Positions 17,573 through 26,882 of a DNA stretch of 60,746 bases are shown here, piece by piece. The stretch is from Prochloraceae cyanobacterium (GTDB lineage: Bacteria; Cyanobacteriota; Cyanobacteriia; Cyanobacteriales; JASJDA01). The position numbers were made by a program, and so were the translations under genes. The DNA is taken from assembly GCA_030065755.1 (NCBI GenBank), contig JASJDA010000016.1:1-60746 (forward strand), written 5' to 3'. The stretch's first letter is position 1, and every line of letters starts with the position of its first letter. The notes beneath the pieces were generated by a model. The model worked only from the letters and a program-made list of their open reading frames with translations, made no database searches and was not told where the DNA came from.

Positions 17573-17727
17573 TCGCTGGTCGCGATCGAGAATTAGTGGC
17601 GAGCGCTACCTTCTGACTTCGAGAGCTCTTGTTCTCGTGCCCCGAGAGAAATATTAGAAATAGGGACAGTCTTCGCCAGTTATAGCTTTTCGGCCTGTGA
17701 GTTTTTTCGTGAGGGGTTAAGATTTAC

Positions 17728-19425
17728 TTATTTTTTTCTTCTATTTCTATACCTGCGACGGTAGTCTTCAGTTTTTTTATACCCTTCCCATAGTTTTGCG
17801 ACTTTTTCTTGAATTTCACTATGTCTAGATACTCCCTCATAGGCATAACGGTTCAATTTATTGCTAACAATAAACTCTTCTATATAACTAACACGATCGT
17901 GTGTGTGTGGGTGAGTAGAAAGCCATGCAGGAGGAGCGCTATTCTTTTCTTCAGCTATAGTAGCCATTAAATTGCGAACCCCATCAGCAGCATAACCAGC
18001 AGCAACTAATATCCTGGTTCCAAAAATATCTGCTTCTGTTTCCATCTCGCGGCTGTAGTTGAGTACCATCAGATTGCTGGCAATACCACCTATATAGGGA
18101 ATAAATCCGATCGAGTTAGCAGTGAGAGCACCTTCGGTAATCATTTGAAAGCCATGGGATAAAACCGAGTGAGAAAGTTCGTGGGCTAATAAACCTGCTA
18201 ATTCTGCTTCTGATTCAGTTTTTAAAATTGCTCCCGCATTGATAAATATCTTACCTCCTGGCAGGGCAAAAGCATTAATGCTATCGTCCATGACGATGTA
18301 AAATTCGTATTCAAATTCATCCCGACCCGTCACAGCAGCTAGTTTGTCGCCTATTTCCCGCACGTATTCTAGTACTTTTTTATCTTTCATCAGACGGAGT
18401 CTTTTTTGCATATTTTTAGACATCCGATCGCCCACACCAGATTCTCCCCGTAACATCAAGACGGTTGTTTCCACTGCTGACAGTGGTCCGTATAAACTTC
18501 CAGTGAGGAAAAAACTTAAGGCGCCAAATGCTGCATTACCGATCGTCCCCAATCTTAATTGTTCTTTTAAGTCATTTTCGTAGAGTTGTAAATTTTGCTC
18601 GGCTGTCTCGATAAATTCTTCGATCTGAGGACTATCTGGGTTAAATAGAGCAAATCTGCGGGCTATTATAGAGGCTTCTAAAAAGTTTCTCCTATCCTCG
18701 TGGGCTTCGATCGCAGCTTGAGCTAATTGTGCTTCACTGGGATAGAGGGCTGTTGCTATTTGTAAAACTTCTAAAGCTTTTTCTTCTTCCTCATATTGTT
18801 CGAGGGTTTCTGCATAGTGTAAGTGACCAGGTATAAAGTGGGAATGCTCTTCTACCAATAGTTGTAGCGGTACCAGTGTTTTGCTTTTTAGGTGTGGCTT
18901 GTCTAAACCTTCCTGATACAAGCGCCAATATACTGCACCTGCTGGTTTTAATTCTTTGGGTTCGTAAATTGGTTTGGCTTTTTCTGATTCTTGTAATTCT
19001 TCTGCAGCAAAAGCTTCTTTAGCTTCACGGTATAGGTTTGCTGCTGCTACTTTATCTCCTGCTAAATAGAGTCTATCTGCTTCTTGTAATTTTTGATATT
19101 TCTCTTGTTGTTCTGGTGTTAATTCCGATTTTTCTTCTGTTGGTGTAGCCTCAGATTCCCTTGCTGCAGATTCTTCTGTTGGTATAGCCTCAGATTCCCT
19201 TGCTGCAGATTCTTCTGTTGGTGTAGCCTCAGATTCCCTTGCTGCAGATTCTTCTGTTGGTGTAGCCTCAGATTCCCTTGCTGCAGATTCTTCTGTTTTC
19301 CGTACACTTTCAGCGGAATTGGGCAACTCTTCTGCTCTTAATTGAGAAGATTTGAGCGATCCTGCTAAAATCCCTGGATTTGCTACTAAGATTAAAATTA
19401 TTAGTGAATTTCTCAGTATTTTCAT
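17728..19425 (-). CDS. M48-family zinc metalloprotease with TPR region
   Basis: 565-aa exported protease. Residues 1-22 are a signal peptide or membrane anchor. Residues about 47-98 are a low-complexity Glu/Ala-rich region of four 13-residue repeats (ESAARESEATPT type). A TPR-like helical region follows (100-290). The M48 catalytic domain has LLAHELSHSVLSHG (HExxH, near 410) and the third zinc ligand in METEADIFGTRIL. It resembles BepA/YfgC-type periplasmic proteases that act in envelope protein quality control. Convergent with the upstream ABC exporter gene; 155 bp separate their stops. Confidence 0.88.
   Translation of the reverse strand: MKILRNSLIILILVANPGILAGSLKSSQLRAEELPNSAESVRKTEESAARESEATPTEESAARESEATPTEESAARESEAIPTEESAARESEATPTEEKSELTPEQQEKYQKLQEADRLYLAGDKVAAANLYREAKEAFAAEELQESEKAKPIYEPKELKPAGAVYWRLYQEGLDKPHLKSKTLVPLQLLVEEHSHFIPGHLHYAETLEQYEEEEKALEVLQIATALYPSEAQLAQAAIEAHEDRRNFLEASIIARRFALFNPDSPQIEEFIETAEQNLQLYENDLKEQLRLGTIGNAAFGALSFFLTGSLYGPLSAVETTVLMLRGESGVGDRMSKNMQKRLRLMKDKKVLEYVREIGDKLAAVTGRDEFEYEFYIVMDDSINAFALPGGKIFINAGAILKTESEAELAGLLAHELSHSVLSHGFQMITEGALTANSIGFIPYIGGIASNLMVLNYSREMETEADIFGTRILVAAGYAADGVRNLMATIAEEKNSAPPAWLSTHPHTHDRVSYIEEFIVSNKLNRYAYEGVSRHSEIQEKVAKLWEGYKKTEDYRRRYRNRRKK
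19132..19287 (-). repeat. In-frame tandem repeat, 39-bp unit x 4, within the M48 protease gene
   Basis: Four head-to-tail copies of a 39-bp unit (starting TTCTTCTGTTGGTGTAGCC on the plus strand), nearly identical, encoding 13 residues each in the linker after the signal peptide. One copy carries a single change (Ile for Thr). Near-identity indicates recent expansion; the copy number should vary between strains. Confidence 0.9.
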
Positions 19426-19652
19426 AATACTAATTCTGGCGGTCGAGCTAAATCTTCAACTTGTTTTGTCTTTTCGATCGAGGAGCGAAAATAATTTGAA
19501 CTAGTTGAGAACTAATTATCGGCTATTAGTGGTAAAGCGATCCCCAAAATATATATTATTTTACGATCTGCCTGCGATCGCACCCAGGGAAAGGGGGAAA
19601 GGATTGTCCTTTTATTCTTTTTTCAAAGCTGTAATTTTTTTTCGATTTATTT

Positions 19653-20337
19653 ATGCGTCAAACTAATAATTTCTTTAAAAACTTTATCGGAGCAATTGCT
19701 CTCGTTCACTGGAAACTTTTAAAAAGCTTCGGTCTCGGAGCAATTCCTGTTATTCAGCTTAGGGAATCTTTAGTTAAAGAGTCTCAGCTTACCCAAAATT
19801 ACTTGGGTTTAATTATTAGCTCTTGTTTAATTGCTACTTTTGGCTTAGTTATTAACAGTACTGCTGTAATTATTGGAGCAATGATTATCGCTCCTTTAAA
19901 GAGCTACATTACTTTATTTGACTAACTTAATTGGCATTAATTTCGCTTGTTTGATAGTCTATTTTTTGGGTGGATACGCCGGAAGTAAAGAGCTGACTAG
20001 AAACATTTCTTGGAGCATATCTGGATTAATGATAGTCTTATTGGGGGTACCTTTGGGAATTAGTTTTTAGCAGTTACTCGACAAAGCTAAGGTCTATCTT
20101 ACTATTCCACTAGCGCTCGTTTACATACAAAGACCCAATATTACAATTATTAGCTCGGAAGTTAATTTGCAAAATAAACCCCCTTCAATTTTCCTGAGAG
20201 TTCAAGCCACAGATTCAGTTACACCCCAAGAAGTAACTGAGATTGAGAAATTGCTAGAGAAACAATTGGGACAGCCATTTAAAGTAGTATTTGACGTGAC
20301 GCGATCGAGACAAGTAGAATCCCCTATGTCTCGATGA
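19653..20337 (+). pseudogene. DUF389 family membrane protein, frameshifted and deleted
   Basis: The first 90 codons encode a start typical of DUF389 proteins, including NSTAVIIGAMIIAPL. A +1 shift near 19921 then opens TNLIGINFACLIVYFLGG, interrupted by a TAG at 20068. The frame continues through PNITIISSEVN to the TGA at 20335. Intact members have more membrane helices after the GAMIIAPL motif, so an internal deletion is also likely. Three lesions in under 700 bp make it a clear pseudogene. Confidence 0.8.
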
Positions 20338-20346
20338 CGATAAAAA

Positions 20347-21258
20347 ATGAGCCAACAGAAAATATTATTACCAGCCGATCGCCTCTGGTCTGAGGTCAAA
20401 ACAGCTAGAGCAAAAGCTCTAGAGTGCGGGGCGCTAAAGCCTATTGTTACTGAATGTAAAATAGTAGAACAAGATGGCATCCCTTTTATCGTTCGGATTG
20501 TATCGAATCTCGATCGTAAAGAGCAAGCCAAACAACAGCAAAAAGAAAAGACCTTTCTTACTGGTAAAGAATTTAATCCTTTTCTTCCCTACGATCGAGA
20601 TCTTTTTGTTGCAGATATTTCTGATACTCACTTGTGTCTGTTAAATAAATACAACGTGGTAGACCATCACCTGCTGATTGTTACCCGTGCTTTTGAAGAG
20701 CAGGAAAATTTACTCAACTTATCTGATTTTACGGCTTTGTGGGCAGTTTTAGCTCAAATCGACGGTTTAGCCTTCTATAATGCTGGAAAAATTGCTGGTG
20801 CTTCCGTACGACACAAGCATTTACAATTAGTACCTCGTCCTTTGGCTGGCGATCGAGTAAACATTCCCATCGAATCAGTATTGGAAAAAGTTGTCTTGAC
20901 CAATTCGATCGGCAATATCCCTCAATTTCATTTTCTCCACGCCTTTTCTAGACTAAATATAGAACCGAAAGCATCTCTTTTTGAAGCTGCTAGTATAACT
21001 CTCGATCGCTACCAAAATATGCTTGCTGCTGTGGGTTTGTCTGAAAGCGAAGAAAACAAACAATCTGGGGCTTATAATTTGCTCGTGACGCGAGAGTGGA
21101 TGTTACTCGTACCTCGCGCTGCTGAATCTTATCGCTCTATTTCAATCAATTCTCTGGGTTTTGCAGGTGCGCTGCTTTTCCGTAACGCCGAACAGCTAGA
21201 ATCGATTGAAGATTGCTCCCTTACGGATATTATCAAAAATGTCGCTCTGAGAATTTAG
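20347..21258 (+). CDS. ATP adenylyltransferase (Ap4A phosphorylase)
   Basis: 303-aa HIT-superfamily enzyme that phosphorolyses diadenosine tetraphosphate to ATP and ADP. The branch-typical catalytic segment is VRHKHLQLVPRPL (HxHxQ type, near residue 157), with the nucleotide-binding NPFLPYDRDLFVADISDTH near 78-96 and a C-terminal domain with NLLVTREWMLLVPR. It starts 9 bp after the DUF389 pseudogene. No strong ribosome-binding sequence precedes it. A stem-loop overlaps its stop codon. Confidence 0.88.
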   Translation: MSQQKILLPADRLWSEVKTARAKALECGALKPIVTECKIVEQDGIPFIVRIVSNLDRKEQAKQQQKEKTFLTGKEFNPFLPYDRDLFVADISDTHLCLLNKYNVVDHHLLIVTRAFEEQENLLNLSDFTALWAVLAQIDGLAFYNAGKIAGASVRHKHLQLVPRPLAGDRVNIPIESVLEKVVLTNSIGNIPQFHFLHAFSRLNIEPKASLFEAASITLDRYQNMLAAVGLSESEENKQSGAYNLLVTREWMLLVPRAAESYRSISINSLGFAGALLFRNAEQLESIEDCSLTDIIKNVALRI

Positions 21259-21264
21259 AGCGAC
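21241..21264 (+). terminator. Hairpin overlapping the Ap4A phosphorylase stop
   Basis: GTCGCTCT pairs perfectly with AGAGCGAC across an 8-nt loop; the TAG stop lies in the 3' part of the loop and stem. Short AT-rich sequence follows. Possible terminator or 3'-end stabiliser. Confidence 0.45.
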
Positions 21265-21350
21265 ACTTATCTTAATTTAGTTAATATAAATTAACTTTAA
21301 TTTATTGAGTTAAGTAGTATATTGTCTTTAGAACAAGTAATTTCAGGCAA

Positions 21351-21380
21351 GGTTCAGCGCCTTTTATATAGCGCTGAACC
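21351..21380. terminator. Perfect 10-bp hairpin between convergent genes
   Basis: GGTTCAGCGC and its exact complement GCGCTGAACC flank a 10-nt AT-rich loop, between the plus-strand Ap4A phosphorylase gene and minus-strand clpC. It has no long T-run, so it may terminate in either direction or be a palindromic repeat. Confidence 0.45.
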
Positions 21381-21527
21381 GAAAGGCTCACTAGTAACTA
21401 TTTTAGGTTATTTTAAGACATATTAAGTATCAAAAATTTTCATGGAGGTAATAAAAAAAACAAAACAAAGAGTATTCAAGAAGCTGAAAAGCAGGCGGGA
21501 TAAGGCTTAAACTCAAGCAATGGGTTA

Positions 21528-21557
21528 AAAAAAAATACTCTCCATAAAGAAGAGTAC
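21528..21557 (-). terminator. Rho-independent terminator of clpC
   Basis: On the minus strand AGTACTCTTC, a short AT loop and GGAGAGTATT are followed directly by a run of T (read from A9 on the plus strand at 21527-21535). This lies about 30-60 bp after the clpC stop and is the classic stem-plus-T-tract arrangement. Confidence 0.7.
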
Positions 21558-21587
21558 TTGACATAAAAACTGATTTGAGTTAACAAA

Positions 21588-23960
21588 CTAACCGATAGTT
21601 TGTAATTGTAGAGCAAATTGTTGAGAAGGTCTAACTACCACCTTACCCTCATTATTCAGATCCACCAATGCGGTATCTCCTTCTTTAACTCGACCAGAAA
21701 GGATTGCTTCAGCTAAGTTATCTTCTAGAAGTCTGGAGATAGCTCTACGTAGAGGTCTAGCACCGTAACTAGGATCGTAACCCACTTCAACAACGCGATC
21801 GATAAACTTGGGAGTAACTTTCAAACTAATTTGTCTTTGTTCGGTCAAGCGCTCTGACACTTCTTGTAGTAAGATATCTGCAATTTGCTTGACCTCTGTT
21901 TTAGAGAGTTGACTGAAGACAATAATATCGTCAAGACGGTTAATAAATTCGGGACGGAAGTATTGTTTGAGTTCCTCATTAACCAAAGTGCGAATGCGAT
22001 CGTACTTAGCCTCATTGAAATCGTCAGAAAATTCAAAACCGAGTCCGCCACCACCCTTTTCAATTACCTTAGAGCCGATGTTAGAGGTCATAATTATGAG
22101 GGTATTCTTGAAATCTACGGTGCGACCTTTACTATCGCTAAGACGGCCGTCATCTAAGAGTTGCAGAAGTAAGTTAAATACATCTGGGTGAGCTTTTTCA
22201 ATTTCGTCGAATAGTATTACCGAGTAAGGTTTGCGTCGCACTTGTTCTGTGAGCTGTCCTCCTTCCTCATAACCGATATATCCTGGAGGAGAACCAATTA
22301 GCTTAGAAACTGTCTGAGGTTCCATAAATTCAGACATATCCAACCTAATTAATGCATCATGAGAACCGAACATATGGGTAGCTAGAGCCTTAGCGAGTTC
22401 GGTTTTTCCAACTCCAGTTGGACCTGAAAAAATAAAGCTAGCGATCGGTCGATTGGGGTCTTTCAAACTAACTCTAGCACGGCGAAGAGCGCGAGAAACA
22501 GCAATAACCGCTTCTTCTTGACCGATAATGCGTTCGTGCAATTTAGCTTCGAGGTTGAGTAGAGATTCAGACTCAGTTTCAGTCATTTTATTAACAGGAA
22601 CCCCCGTCCAAGAAGCAACGATTTGAGCAATATCCTCTTCGTCAACTACTGGAGTCAAAGCTTGAGGATTGACGATCGCAGTTTGAGATAATTCCCTTTG
22701 TGCTTTCCACTCCTTTTGCATCGAGTGTTTGATGTGAGTAGCCGAACCAGCTTCGTCAATTAAATCGATCGCTTTATCTGGTAAGAAGCGGTCGTTAATA
22801 TAGCGATCGCTGAGTTGAGCTGCTGCAAATATAGCCCGATCGGATATTTTAACCTTGTGATAGTCTTCGTAGTTTTGGCGCAGACCAAAAAGAATTTCAA
22901 CTGTTTCTTCTACAGTTGGTTCTCCCACCGTGACCTTTTGAAAACGACGCTCCAAAGCCGCATCTTGCTCGATATACTGGCGATACTCATCTAGAGTAGT
23001 AGTTCCCAAACATTGTAACTCTCCTCTAGCTAAAGCTGGTTTGAGCAAATTAGCCCCATCTATTCCCCCCCCTAAAGCACCAGCACCCATGAGAGTATGA
23101 ATTTCGTCGATAACTAGAATAATATTGCCCGCATTGCGAACTTCTTCGACAATATTTTTAAGACGTTCCTCAAAATCACCTCTAAATTTAGTTCCAGCAA
23201 GCAAGAGTCCCATATCGAGACTAATTACTTGTTTATCTTGGAGAGTTTCAGGAACGTCTCCTCTAACTATACGCTGAGCCAATCCTTCAGCGATCGCTGT
23301 TTTTCCTACTCCTGGGTCTCCCACTAACACGGGGTTATTTTTGGTGCGACGACCTAAAATTTGGATAGTTCTTTCAATTTCTCTGTCTCGTCCGACCACT
23401 GGATCTAGCTTTCCTTCCGCAGCTACTTCGGTCAGATTTTTGCTAAACTCTTCTAGAGTCGCCCTTTTACTTTGTCGATTTCCAAATAGAGAAGATTCTT
23501 GTTGAGCCCCAACAGTAGTTGCTGCTCTTTCTCCCAACCTTTTGATTAATTCCGTGCGCAATTGGCTTAGATCGACTCCTTGCTTAGTCAGTATCTTAGC
23601 CGCCACAGTATCTGGAAGGGACGCGATCGCTAATAAGATATGTTCCGAACCGACAAAATCATTTCCTAATTGACGAGCTTCTTGTAAAGACTTTTCTAAT
23701 ATAGTTTTAACTGTTGGGGTAAATGGTATATTGGCAGGACTAAATCTAGAACCTCTACCAATTAGGTTTTCTATTAGCTCCTGGGTCTGTTGTTGGTTAA
23801 TTCCTAGCTCTTTGAGAATTGTCGCTGCAATTGTGGTGTCGTCTGCAATCAATCCCAGTAGAAGATGTTCGCTACCGACAAAGTTTTGTCGTTTACGACG
23901 CGCTTCCTCCTGAGCTAGCATTATTATTTTAACTGCTCTGTCTTCAAAATATTCAAACAT
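21588..23960 (-). CDS. clpC: ClpC-type Clp protease ATP-binding subunit
   Basis: 790-aa class I HSP100 unfoldase. Two Clp N repeats (residues 1-145) contain [12 protein letters not shown] and [15 protein letters not shown]1 has Walker [10 protein letters not shown] and Walker [14 protein letters not shown] middle region (KEWKAQRE) leads to NBD2 with [22 protein letters not shown] and the sensor-2 GARPLRRA. It unfolds substrates for the ClpP/ClpR core. The length is slightly shorter than the usual cyanobacterial ClpC (about 820). This may be a second clpC paralogue; whether it carries the ClpP-binding loop was not resolved. The ClpS adaptor gene lies 1.6 kb away on the other strand. Confidence 0.88.
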   Translation of the reverse strand: MFEYFEDRAVKIIMLAQEEARRKRQNFVGSEHLLLGLIADDTTIAATILKELGINQQQTQELIENLIGRGSRFSPANIPFTPTVKTILEKSLQEARQLGNDFVGSEHILLAIASLPDTVAAKILTKQGVDLSQLRTELIKRLGERAATTVGAQQESSLFGNRQSKRATLEEFSKNLTEVAAEGKLDPVVGRDREIERTIQILGRRTKNNPVLVGDPGVGKTAIAEGLAQRIVRGDVPETLQDKQVISLDMGLLLAGTKFRGDFEERLKNIVEEVRNAGNIILVIDEIHTLMGAGALGGGIDGANLLKPALARGELQCLGTTTLDEYRQYIEQDAALERRFQKVTVGEPTVEETVEILFGLRQNYEDYHKVKISDRAIFAAAQLSDRYINDRFLPDKAIDLIDEAGSATHIKHSMQKEWKAQRELSQTAIVNPQALTPVVDEEDIAQIVASWTGVPVNKMTETESESLLNLEAKLHERIIGQEEAVIAVSRALRRARVSLKDPNRPIASFIFSGPTGVGKTELAKALATHMFGSHDALIRLDMSEFMEPQTVSKLIGSPPGYIGYEEGGQLTEQVRRKPYSVILFDEIEKAHPDVFNLLLQLLDDGRLSDSKGRTVDFKNTLIIMTSNIGSKVIEKGGGGLGFEFSDDFNEAKYDRIRTLVNEELKQYFRPEFINRLDDIIVFSQLSKTEVKQIADILLQEVSERLTEQRQISLKVTPKFIDRVVEVGYDPSYGARPLRRAISRLLEDNLAEAILSGRVKEGDTALVDLNNEGKVVVRPSQQFALQLQTIG

Positions 23961-24327
23961 AAGATTATAAGTATTCCCCAGAGTTAACTTTTCTTTACTT
24001 TCTTATCCCAATTTATCTCTTGCACTAGGGCCGATCGCAATAGGGAAATCCGTAAATTTTCGTGAAGAATGGGAGTGTGGGAAGTGTGGGAAGAGGGGGA
24101 GAGGGGGAGAATAACACACAGCAAACAGCAAACAGCCAAGAGCAAATAGTCGCACAACGTGGAGTAACAGCGGTAGGGCGTACCGTTGAAGCTTGTGAAG
24201 GGATAGGTCTTAGAAGATCCCCGTGAAGCAAGAATCCCACGCGGAGAAACCGTGGGAGCGTCAAAACGATCGAGAATCAGGAGCCGTGCGCTATTATTTT
24301 GATATTTGAAAACAAAATATACAAAAA
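23961..24327. other. Intergenic region with purine-rich tract and transposon relic
   Basis: Between clpC and the UgpC-like ATPase gene, both minus strand. It holds the clpC promoter area, a G/A-rich low-complexity run at about 24066-24112 (GTGTGGGAA and GAGGGGGA units), and the IS200/IS605 omegaRNA-like relic at 24145-24264. The minus-strand open frame 24025-24264 is a shadow of this relic. Confidence 0.6.
24145..24264 (+). mobile_element. IS200/IS605-type right-end / omegaRNA-like relic
   Basis: The sequence ends GAAGCAAGAATCCCACG, then CGGAGAAAC, CGTGGG and AGCGTCAA: a short GC hairpin framed exactly like the 3' ends of TnpB-associated omegaRNAs and IS605-family right ends (GAAGCAAGAATCCC...GGG.GTCAA). 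Upstream (24149-24220) are the GC-rich paired blocks expected of the scaffold (GTCGCACAACGTGG, CGGTAGGGCGTACCG, GGTCTTAGAAGATCC). No tnpA or tnpB coding sequence is adjacent, so this is an orphan relic or a non-autonomous element. Boundaries are approximate. Confidence 0.55.
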
Positions 24328-25407
24328 TTAAACGTTAAGCCGATCGCCACTTTTAACGTCAAACCAGTGAATTAGATTATCTCGAATGGCTAGACTCAAT
24401 TTATCTCCTTCCCAGTTGCGATCGGCAGGTAATAAAGCACGCAACGTAATATCCGACCCTTCAATTCTCACGCTAATTAGATTTTCCTTACCCAATTGTT
24501 CCACCAAATAAACCTTACCTTCAATAGTCTGAGAATCTTCTGGCTTGGCTAGGCGAATATCTTCAGGACGAATACCCAAAACAATATGTGGAGGTACTGC
24601 AGGCATATCTGGCAAAATAATCTGAAAATCACCCAAAATTGCCGCTTTTCCTTCGCATTTCAGAGTGAATAAATTCATTTGAGGACTACCCACGAAACTC
24701 GCTACAAACTCGTTAGCTGGGTGAGTGTAAATTCGGCGAGGTGGATCGAGTTGCTGTACTTGACCTTCATAAAGTACAGCTACCTTACTAGATAGAGTCA
24801 TCGCCTCTGTTTGATCGTGAGTAACGTAGACTACGGGTTTATTTTGCTGTTTAAATAAAAATTTCAATTCTGCCCGCACTTGTTCTCGTAATAAAGCATC
24901 CAAATTACTTAGAGGTTCGTCTAACAAGAATACATCTGGATTTCGCACTAAGGCACGAGCGAGGGCAACTCTCTGCCTTTGTCCCCCAGACATTTTAGCA
25001 GGTTTGCGTTCTAATAATTCTTCTAATCCTAATTTATTCGCTACTTCCAGCACTCTACTCTTAATATCCGACTTAGATATTTTCCGCAGTTTCAAAGCCG
25101 TGCCAATATTTTCTTCTGCTGTCATGTGAGGATAAAGAGCATAACTCTGAAAGACCATCGCAATATTGCGATCGCCTGGTGCAACCCTATTCATATTTTT
25201 GCCACCTATTTCAACCTGCCCTTGACTTGGTTGCTCTAAACCCGCAATTAGACGCAGCAGAGTCGATTTCCCGCATCCTGAAGGACCCAGTAAAGAAAGA
25301 AACTCTCCGTCTTCTACCTCAAGGCTAATATCCCTAACTGGTATTACTTTAGGACTATATTTCTTTTGCAGTTGCTTTAATTCTAATTTAGCCACGGTTT
25401 TTCTCAT
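24328..25407 (-). CDS. ABC importer ATPase, UgpC/MalK family
   Basis: 359-aa ATPase of carbohydrate or glycerol-phosphate importers. Walker A GPSGCGKST (about 40-48), Q-loop MVFQSYALYPHM, signature MSGGQRQRVALARA, Walker B DVFLLDEPLSNLDA and H-loop VYVTHDQTEA are followed by the C-terminal TOBE regulatory domain (from about 240; LGIRPEDIRL). No permease or binding protein is adjacent. It may therefore be a shared ATPase serving several importers, as is common in cyanobacteria (e.g. glucosylglycerol or trehalose uptake). The start follows AAAGAAATA; a GTG four codons in is an alternative. Confidence 0.88.
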   Translation of the reverse strand: MRKTVAKLELKQLQKKYSPKVIPVRDISLEVEDGEFLSLLGPSGCGKSTLLRLIAGLEQPSQGQVEIGGKNMNRVAPGDRNIAMVFQSYALYPHMTAEENIGTALKLRKISKSDIKSRVLEVANKLGLEELLERKPAKMSGGQRQRVALARALVRNPDVFLLDEPLSNLDALLREQVRAELKFLFKQQNKPVVYVTHDQTEAMTLSSKVAVLYEGQVQQLDPPRRIYTHPANEFVASFVGSPQMNLFTLKCEGKAAILGDFQIILPDMPAVPPHIVLGIRPEDIRLAKPEDSQTIEGKVYLVEQLGKENLISVRIEGSDITLRALLPADRNWEGDKLSLAIRDNLIHWFDVKSGDRLNV

Positions 25408-25630
25408 TATTTCTTTATTTTAAAGATATAAGGTCGGCGATCGACTGGGCGGATCTGGCGAAGCCAGCGCCTTCTTTTGTTTTTCATACAGTTTCGGACA
25501 AATTGGAATAAAATATTAAAAATAGTTATACTGAGTAGATATATTAAACTTTCTACCAGTATCTATTAAGTATAGAAGTGTTTTTGAGTAGTATTCTATG
25601 GTAATAAGAGTGTCACTAGACGTAAAGGCG

Positions 25631-25924
25631 ATGGCTACCTCTCCTACTGTAGCGCCGGAACGATCGAGTCAAGTTCTGAGCAAACCATATCCCAACTATA
25701 AAGTAATTGTACTTAATGACGATGTTAATACTTTCAAGCACGTAGCAGAATGCCTGATAAAGTATATTCCTGGCATGACCAGCGATCGCGCTTGGAGTTT
25801 GACAGAACAAGTTCACTATGAAGGGCAAGCCATTGTTTGGGTAGGTCCTCAAGAACAAGCCGAATTATATCACCAACAACTAAACCGTGCTGGTTTGACA
25901 ATGGCTCCTTTGGAGGCTGCGTAA
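25631..25924 (+). CDS. clpS: ClpS adaptor protein
   Basis: 97-aa adaptor that binds the ClpC N-domain and delivers N-degron substrates. The core PNYKVIVLNDDVNTFKHVAE (about residues 21-40) has the conserved NDD and the hydrophobic N-end-rule pocket; HYEGQAIVW and EQAELYHQQL follow. I prefer the ATG at 25631 (MATSPTVAPE), preceded by AAAGG, to the ATG at 25598, because ClpS tails are short and variable. A DUF2103 gene starts 4 bp after its stop. Confidence 0.85.
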   Translation: MATSPTVAPERSSQVLSKPYPNYKVIVLNDDVNTFKHVAECLIKYIPGMTSDRAWSLTEQVHYEGQAIVWVGPQEQAELYHQQLNRAGLTMAPLEAA

Positions 25925-25928
25925 AATA

Positions 25929-26222
25929 ATGGGGGCACCTGGGGACGGTAGATTGGTCTGGAACCACTCTACACATATTTCCGGTCTAATTCCAGTCTTA
26001 GAAAAACTTATTAAAATTAAAGGTATTCAAACAGTTACCCCTGGAGTTATCGGTCGCGTTAGGAGTCATTGTCCTAAGCTAAGATTAAAAATCTCCGTAC
26101 CTATTCGCGGGGGTTATAAAGCGATCGCTCGCCAGGGTAAAACGGTTCAAGAAGTATTTATACTAACAGATTTAACTCAACAAGAATTGGAAGAAGCGAT
26201 CGGTGCCTCCTTGAAAAAGTAA
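25929..26222 (+). CDS. DUF2103 family protein
   Basis: 97-aa conserved cyanobacterial protein starting MGAPGDGRLVWNHSTHISGL, with a central PGVIGRVRSHCPKLRLKISV and a basic patch GGYKAIARQGKTVQEV. DUF2103 members are predicted small metal- or nucleic-acid-binding proteins; no function is established to my knowledge. The 4-bp gap to clpS and the shared strand indicate co-transcription. Confidence 0.75.
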   Translation: MGAPGDGRLVWNHSTHISGLIPVLEKLIKIKGIQTVTPGVIGRVRSHCPKLRLKISVPIRGGYKAIARQGKTVQEVFILTDLTQQELEEAIGASLKK

Positions 26223-26575
26223 TCTAGTTTTCACCATCTTTGAAAAACGAGGACTAATTTTATTAGGTAGGTGGTTTGAATCCCTAACTAAAATTCAATG
26301 TGCGAATGCCTGAATGCGCCACTTTTCAGGTCACATCGATTATTAGCTTTATATATACCTTGTTGTCTTTATTTATAATTCACAACAATTTTATTGTGAC
26401 TAAATATACTTAGGTGTTTTTTAAAGATTCTACTAACCTTGCTAGAAAGCACTGATACATGTTTAATTTGAGTGCTAAATTTTGTTTAACGAGAGGTCGA
26501 TTGCTTTGATAATTTTCAAGCATATATCTTCCTTTAATTATCGTCACGAAATTAAAAGAAAGAGATTAGATAACT
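26223..26575. other. Intergenic region, no supported gene
   Basis: AT-rich spacer after DUF2103. Two weak inverted repeats are visible: ATGTG/CACAT with inner CCTGA/TCAGG at about 26299-26337, and CACAA/TTGTG near 26380-26398. The open frame at 26482-26679 lacks a ribosome-binding site and overlaps the better small frame described next. Confidence 0.4.
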
Positions 26576-26755
26576 ATGAAAGATCGGTTTTATATTTTTG
26601 TAAATTCTGCTTTCTTGACTGCAATTTTAGCAATTTTTTCTTCTATTTTATTGCCAGAAAATACGACAAAAGTATTTAAGGCAATATACTTTGAAGAGAA
26701 CGGTCAAGGTGGTACTACTGCTTCAAAGCTGATAAATTTTGATTTGACTCGATAG
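26576..26755 (+). CDS. Small predicted membrane or secreted protein (59 aa)
   Basis: Short frame starting MKDRFYIFVNSAFLTAILAI, with one strongly hydrophobic segment (about residues 6-27) ending in SILLPEN, then a hydrophilic tail with ENGQGGTTASKL and a Thr-Arg end. An AAAGAGATTAGATAACT sequence precedes the ATG. The signal-anchor-plus-polar-tail layout looks protein-like and is better than the competing frame at 26482. No family recognised; a single-pass small protein is the best description. Confidence 0.4.
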   Translation: MKDRFYIFVNSAFLTAILAIFSSILLPENTTKVFKAIYFEENGQGGTTASKLINFDLTR

Positions 26756-26882
26756 AAGTTAGTATTATTGCTGAGAAGAGGAGTGAAGAATTTTTTAATT
26801 GTGGCAAACGAATTAAAACATCCTTATCTGTAAGAACTCGTGTATAGGTTTTATCGTAAATAAAAAAGCTAACAATCTAACG

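Noticed and set aside
24025..24264. Minus-strand 79-codon frame
   Set aside because: Shadow of the purine-rich tract and of the omegaRNA-like relic.
26265..26285. T-loop-like sequence (GGTTTGAATCC) suggesting a tRNA
   Set aside because: No acceptor stem, D-arm or anticodon arm could be built around it.
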